From NCBI GenBank assembly GCA_937858455.1, contig CALLYN010000320.1, forward strand, positions 1 to 10,576: 10,576 nt of DNA, written 5' to 3'. A program made the translations under genes and the position numbers. Under the pieces are notes generated by a model. It ran no database searches and was not told where the DNA came from. It was given only the letters and a program-made list of their open reading frames with translations. This stretch comes from an uncultured Kouleothrix sp. GTDB lineage: Bacteria; Chloroflexota; Chloroflexia; Chloroflexales; Roseiflexaceae. Shown piece after piece: positions 7,929-10,576 of the stretch (position 1 is its first letter; every line of letters starts with the position of its first letter).

Positions 7929-8597
7929 TTAGCGGTCAAGATACGGCTGGTCGAAGCCCAGGAGCACCCGCACGCCCGCTACAACTGCGCCAAGCGCGGC
8001 GCCAATCAGTAGGCCGCGCGCGCCCGCCAGCGCGACATAATCAGAAACCCAGCGCACGCTCTCGCCCAGCACTGGGAGCTGCTGCAGCTGTGGTAGCGCG
8101 TTCAGCGCCAGCACCAGCGCGGCGATGATCACAATCACCAGCGCGTCGGCGGTGCGGCGGCGCAGCGCGCGCAGCGCAGCGCTCAGGCTGAAAAACGCCA
8201 GCAGCGCCAGGAACGCCGCCCCAAGCGGCTCGTACACGGCGTGGAACACATCGCGGATCGGCTGCTCGACCAGGCTGCTCGGGAACAGCGTGTAGCCTCC
8301 CGTCGTCGGCCCAATGATCGTGCCGTTGATGATCACCAGCAGCATCGCCAGCAGCAGCACCAGGCTGTAGCCCCAGTCGGCCTGGCGGCGCAGCACGCGG
8401 CGCAGGTGCCCGCCCACCACGCTCAGCAGGCCGACGATCAGCGCCAGTACGGCCAGCAGCGCGGCCCACTCGATCAGCAGCCGCGCCACCACGTCGATCG
8501 TCGGCGTGGCGCCGGCGAAGTCGATCAAGACGATTAAGCCGGCGGCGCCGGCGATAATCGTGGGTATGAATCGCTTAAGGTCGCGTAGAAACGACAC
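7929..8597 (-). CDS. Six-helix integral membrane protein of unknown function
   Basis: 222 residues with six predicted membrane segments at about 10-28, 38-61, 76-95, 124-146, 151-168 and 188-213. Basic loops HLRRVLRRQ (64-72) and LRALRRR (142-148) mark cytoplasmic faces by the positive-inside rule. The segment between helices 3 and 4 (about 95-122, GPTTGGYTLFPSSLVEQPIRD) would be the largest external loop. I recognise no family signature. The GTG start at 8597 is supported by GGTGAGG six bases upstream. The gene begins 24 bases after the first operon gene, and its TAA overlaps the ribosome site of the WL-motif gene, so it belongs to the same transcript. Together with the 4324-4962 product it probably forms the membrane part of the complex. 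Confidence 0.85.
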   Translation of the reverse strand: MSFLRDLKRFIPTIIAGAAGLIVLIDFAGATPTIDVVARLLIEWAALLAVLALIVGLLSVVGGHLRRVLRRQADWGYSLVLLLAMLLVIINGTIIGPTTGGYTLFPSSLVEQPIRDVFHAVYEPLGAAFLALLAFFSLSAALRALRRRTADALVIVIIAALVLALNALPQLQQLPVLGESVRWVSDYVALAGARGLLIGAALGAVVAGVRVLLGFDQPYLDR

Positions 8598-8621
8598 GTT
8601 CGCCTCACCGAGCAGCGCGGG

Positions 8622-9395
8622 CTACAACGAGATCGGCAGGCCGCTTGCCGCCAGCAGTGCCAGCACCACTATCGCCACAATAATCACCGTGCGCAGGGTA
8701 TCGATCGTCAGCAGACGCGCCTGGGGCGCGGCCGCGTGTGCCAGGTACGCCTCGGCGGCGTAGATCTCTTCGCCGATCAGCGTTGCCTCGCTGCTGAGAT
8801 ACATCAGCGGCAGCCCGGTGGTGGTGGTGGCGCCGCTCACCTGTGGCGCGCCCTGCTGGGCGCCGCTCTCGGTCGCCAGCAAAATTTCCTGGCCAAAGCT
8901 GCCGATCATCTGGCTAGCCTCGAGCTTCTGGCGGCCGTAGAGCGTCGCCACGCCCGATGCGTAGGCCATTGGATCCTGGTGCGCCAACAGCTGGACGCTG
9001 GCAGGGTCGTAATCCTGTCCGAGGCCGGCGCGCTGATACGCCTGGCGTAGCGCGCCGCGTAGCGCCAGGTGTGCCACGGCGTCGCCGCTGCTGGTGAGCA
9101 GCGGGGCGCCATTCCGCGCGGCCTCGCTCGCGACGCGCTCGGCCGCCAGCAGCCCAGCCGTCGTTTCGAGCGTGCTGGCGCGTGCGCCAATCGCGCCGCT
9201 GCCCGGCGAAAGATGAATGGCCCGGCCGGTTTCAGCCCCGCGCGCCAGCGCCTGGCTGATCGGGTCGAGCGCCTTCAGTGGCCGGCGGCTGATTGGCCGC
9301 TTTCCGGCAATGGCGCGCGCGTGATTCAGCAGGGTGAGAATAATGACAAGCAGTACGATGATCAGCAAGAGCACTGTTTGTTGTGGCACAATCAC
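8622..9395 (-). CDS. Double-anchored membrane protein with conserved cytoplasmic domain (possibly DUF6754-like)
   Basis: 257 residues. A hydrophobic helix at about 7-23 is followed by a very basic stretch (NHARAIAGKRPISRRPLK), and a second helix lies at about 235-252 next to the C-terminus. The basic stretch places the 200-residue middle domain in the cytoplasm. That domain is mixed alpha/beta with Gly-rich turns: GAETGRAIHLSPGSGAIG (53-70), LLTSSGDAVAHLALRGALRQAY (99-120), a segment around MAYASGVATLYG (143-154), IGSFGQEILLATESGAQ (164-180) and PLMYLSSEATLIGEEIYAAEAYL (196-218). The pattern resembles what I remember as the uncharacterised domain DUF6754, but this is recall, not a search. GTG at 9395 has GGAG at good distance. 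First gene of the operon, about 45 bases downstream of the predicted transcription start. Confidence 0.82.
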   Translation of the reverse strand: MIVPQQTVLLLIIVLLVIILTLLNHARAIAGKRPISRRPLKALDPISQALARGAETGRAIHLSPGSGAIGARASTLETTAGLLAAERVASEAARNGAPLLTSSGDAVAHLALRGALRQAYQRAGLGQDYDPASVQLLAHQDPMAYASGVATLYGRQKLEASQMIGSFGQEILLATESGAQQGAPQVSGATTTTGLPLMYLSSEATLIGEEIYAAEAYLAHAAAPQARLLTIDTLRTVIIVAIVVLALLAASGLPISL

Positions 9396-9445
9396 CGTCG
9401 AACTCCGCTACAATTCTTTACAGCGGCGGGCCAGTCATGGCTTGA

Positions 9446-9474
9446 AGTCTAAACCAAAAGAGATCGTTTGTCAA
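9446..9474 (-). promoter_or_regulatory. Promoter of the five-gene membrane operon
   Basis: On the minus strand a perfect TTGACA (9474-9469) is followed after 17 bases by TAGACT (9451-9446). The spacer and leader are far more AT-rich than the surroundings. The -35 box overlaps the TGA stop (9473-9471) of the small upstream gene. Initiation near 9439 would give a leader of about 45 bases before the GTG at 9395. Confidence 0.75.
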
Positions 9475-9716
9475 CAGTCGCACTGCTCTACCAGGCTCTG
9501 GAGCGTGCTCCAGCCTTGCTCGTCGCTGAGCGCTGCTACGTAGTCGTGCCAGCGCCCGGCCGGCACCAGCGGGTGTACGAACTGCGCCGCCTGCCCGGCC
9601 AGAAAGCCGAGTGGGGCGATGACGTCGAGCGCGATCCGCGCGGGCGCCACGAGCCGGCGGCGCGCCAAGGCGGCAGCAAGGCGTTGTAATATCAGCGTGC
9701 GCTGCTCGTTGTTCAT
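9471..9716 (-). CDS. Small protein of unknown function, 81 residues
   Basis: Begins MNNEQRTLILQRLAAALARR, an amphipathic helix with basic residues, followed by a conserved-looking core LVAPARIALDVIAPLGFLAGQAAQFVHPL and an acidic/aromatic end (RWHDYVAALSDEQGWSTLQSLVEQ). No signal peptide; one mildly hydrophobic segment (about 28-45) is too polar at its edges to be called a membrane helix with confidence. ATG at 9716 has GGAGAG at good distance, and codon composition matches neighbouring genes, so I regard it as real. It lies just upstream of the five-gene operon on the same strand, but that operon has its own promoter overlapping this stop codon, so linkage is only partial. I do not recognise a family. 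Confidence 0.65.
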   Translation of the reverse strand: MNNEQRTLILQRLAAALARRRLVAPARIALDVIAPLGFLAGQAAQFVHPLVPAGRWHDYVAALSDEQGWSTLQSLVEQCDC

Positions 9717-9744
9717 TGGTATCTCTCCGCTGCCGATCTATAAT
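9716..9744 (+). promoter_or_regulatory. Predicted plus-strand promoter, probably the original dtd promoter
   Basis: TTGGTA (9716-9721), 17 bases, then a perfect TATAAT (9739-9744). Initiation near 9751 would fall at the left edge of the palindromic element at 9750-9904 and give dtd a leader of nearly 190 bases. The same AT-rich spot reads TATTAT (9745-9740) on the minus strand and may serve the small gene at 9471-9716, though its -35 is poor. Confidence 0.5.
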
Positions 9745-9749
9745 ATCCT

Positions 9750-9904
9750 TAGGGCTTACGCAGCTGGCGCCTTCAGCCTCCGGAAAAGCGGTACTATGCT
9801 CCGTATCGTGTGCGATTTTGCCGTGCTCCGTGCGGAAAAACCGCGCTGCCCAGGCGCGATCTCGTACCGTGAGGAAGCTGAATCACGCAAGTGCGTAACT
9901 TCTA
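9750..9904. mobile_element. MITE-like palindromic element, 155 bp, with 5-bp flanking direct repeat
   Basis: The ends are TAGGGCTTACGCA (9750-9762) and TGCGTAACTTCTA (9892-9904), which are inverted copies matching at 10 of 13 positions. The similarity continues inwards without gaps: positions 9750-9777 and the complement of 9904-9877 agree at 18 of 28 bases, including the symmetric pair TTCAGC/GCTGAA. A further pair, CGGTAC (9789-9794) and GTACCG (9864-9869), lies deeper with a small offset. A perfect direct repeat ATCCT flanks it (9745-9749 and 9905-9909), as a target duplication would. It has no open reading frame of its own, so it is non-autonomous. The TTACGCA end sequence resembles insertion-sequence ends I recall from cyanobacteria and Chloroflexota (not verified). 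The arms have diverged, so it is not recent. Confidence 0.6.
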
Positions 9905-9937
9905 ATCCTATTCGTCTGTCCGATCAAAAGGTATGGC

Positions 9938-10411
9938 ATGCGAGCAGTGGTACAGCGCGTTAGCGCGGCTTCGGTCACCGTCGATGGCGTGGTCGTGGGG
10001 CAGATTGCGCGTGGGTTGCTGATTCTTCTTGGCGTTGGCCAGGGCGATACCCGCGCCGAAGCGGTGCTGCTGGCCGAGAAGATTGCCAATTTGCGGATCT
10101 TCGCCGACGATGCCGGGCGCTTCAACCGCTCGGCGCTCGACATAGGCGGCGCGGCGCTGGTTGTGTCGCAGTTTACCCTCTACGCCGACACGCGGCGCGG
10201 CCGGCGGCCCAGCTTCACCGACGCGGCCCTGCCCGACGTGGCCGCGCCGCTAGTCGAGGCGTTCGCCGCCGAGCTGCGCGCGCGCGGGCTGGCGGTGGAG
10301 CAGGGCGTGTTCGGCGCGCACATGGACGTGATGCTGCACAACGATGGGCCGGTGACGATCATGCTCGATAGCGCGGCGTTCAAGGAGCCGCGCTCGGGGC
10401 GCGCGCCCTGA
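9938..10411 (+). CDS. dtd: D-aminoacyl-tRNA deacylase
   Basis: Cytosolic editing enzyme that hydrolyses D-amino acids (and Gly mischarged on tRNA-Ala) from tRNAs. The 157-residue product has the whole family pattern: start [26 protein letters not shown] (30-38), KIANLRIF (48-55), the catalytic-site SQFTLYAD with Thr80 (77-84), GRRPSF (88-93), [17 protein letters not shown] (125-141) containing the Gly-cisPro pair G137-P138, and the LDS that follows. It is a few residues longer than the usual 145-150 because of a short tail [12 protein letters not shown] at 9938 has AAAGG six bases upstream; the overlapping ATG at 9933 is out of frame. The gene converges on the PIN/TRAM gene with a single base between the stops. 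Its promoter has apparently been separated from it by the palindromic insertion upstream. Confidence 0.97.
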   Translation: MRAVVQRVSAASVTVDGVVVGQIARGLLILLGVGQGDTRAEAVLLAEKIANLRIFADDAGRFNRSALDIGGAALVVSQFTLYADTRRGRRPSFTDAALPDVAAPLVEAFAAELRARGLAVEQGVFGAHMDVMLHNDGPVTIMLDSAAFKEPRSGRAP

Positions 10412-10412
10412 G

Positions 10413-10576
10413 CTACGATTTGCCATTGCTGAGGTGCGCGAACACGATTCGCCCAGTCTGTGTCTGGTGAACGCGCGTCACCGTGGCAGTCACCTCCTGG
10501 CCGATCAGCCGGCGCGCATCTTCCACCACGATCATCGTGCCGTCGTCGAGGAACGAGATGCCCTGCTCGCGCTCGC
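10413..10576 (-). CDS. PIN/TRAM-domain protein, C-terminal part only (5' part beyond the window)
   Basis: Only the last 53 residues are visible: EREQGISFLDDGTMIVVED, then RRLIGQEVTATVTRVHQTQT, then GRIVFAHLSNGKS and a TAG stop. The order 'GxxxLDDGTMIVVE...IGQEV...V..V.QT..GR.IFA' is that of the TRAM RNA-binding end of YacL-like membrane PIN-TRAM proteins. In those proteins N-terminal membrane helices and a PIN nuclease domain precede the TRAM domain. The catalytic Asp residues of the PIN domain lie outside the window, so activity cannot be judged. Its stop is one base from that of dtd, tail to tail, leaving no room for a terminator between them. Confidence 0.85.
   Translation of the reverse strand, partial: EREQGISFLDDGTMIVVEDARRLIGQEVTATVTRVHQTQTGRIVFAHLSNGKS

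Noticed and set aside
5707..7932. 741-codon open frame on the plus strand opposite the WL-motif gene
   Set aside because: Its Ser/Gly/Ala-rich product with SRSHSGS-like repeats is the complement of the LPEWLRD array. Long antisense frames are expected in repetitive high-GC coding DNA. The minus frame has membrane helices, a ribosome site and operon context.
9832..9844. Small hairpin GCGG-AAAAA-CCGC as a riboswitch or terminator in the dtd leader
   Set aside because: Only four base pairs, no U-tract, and it lies inside the palindromic element, whose symmetry explains such pairings.

Overview
The window looks like a high-GC chromosomal segment from a member of the Chloroflexota, probably the Chloroflexales/Roseiflexales side. 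This is inferred from base composition, frequent GTG starts, the glmU-prs pair and the kind of MutL-like and WL-motif proteins present; I could not run a taxonomic search. Almost everything is on the minus strand. The exception is dtd at the right end.

Left part (1-2190, minus strand): a ribose-phosphate pyrophosphokinase gene (prs, 3' end cut by the window) lies behind a GlmU-type sugar nucleotidyltransferase. The latter keeps the uridyltransferase domain but ends before the acetyltransferase active site. Upstream is tRNA-Gln(TTG) with its own near-consensus promoter and a strong intrinsic terminator. The U-tract of that terminator stops 4 bases before the ATG of the glmU-like gene.

Centre (2278-9395, minus strand): five tightly spaced genes form a probable operon of unknown function, driven by a TTGACA-17-TAGACT promoter. 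In transcription order they are: (1) a protein with a terminal membrane helix at each end and a cytoplasmic middle domain; (2) a six-helix membrane protein; (3) a 985-residue protein whose first 600 residues are a disordered Pro/Ala/Glu-rich tail with 24 copies of an LPxWLRD-like motif, followed by one membrane helix, a probable extracytoplasmic domain and a second membrane helix; (4) a second six-helix membrane protein, translationally coupled to the third gene; (5) a MutL/GlmL-family actin-like ATPase with no cobalamin mutase gene nearby. My reading is an uncharacterised membrane complex with a cytoplasmic motif array and an actin-fold ATPase. This is the best candidate for a new system here.

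Right part (9471-10576): a small 81-residue gene of unknown function (minus) has a stop codon overlapping the -35 box of the five-gene operon. Next comes a 155-bp palindromic element with imperfect terminal inverted repeats and a perfect 5-bp direct repeat (ATCCT) on both sides, so a probable MITE. It appears to have landed between the core promoter and the Shine-Dalgarno site of dtd (D-aminoacyl-tRNA deacylase, plus strand). dtd converges, with a one-base gap, on the C-terminal end of a PIN/TRAM-domain protein gene that enters from the right.

No rRNA, CRISPR array, complete insertion sequence or phage gene was seen.
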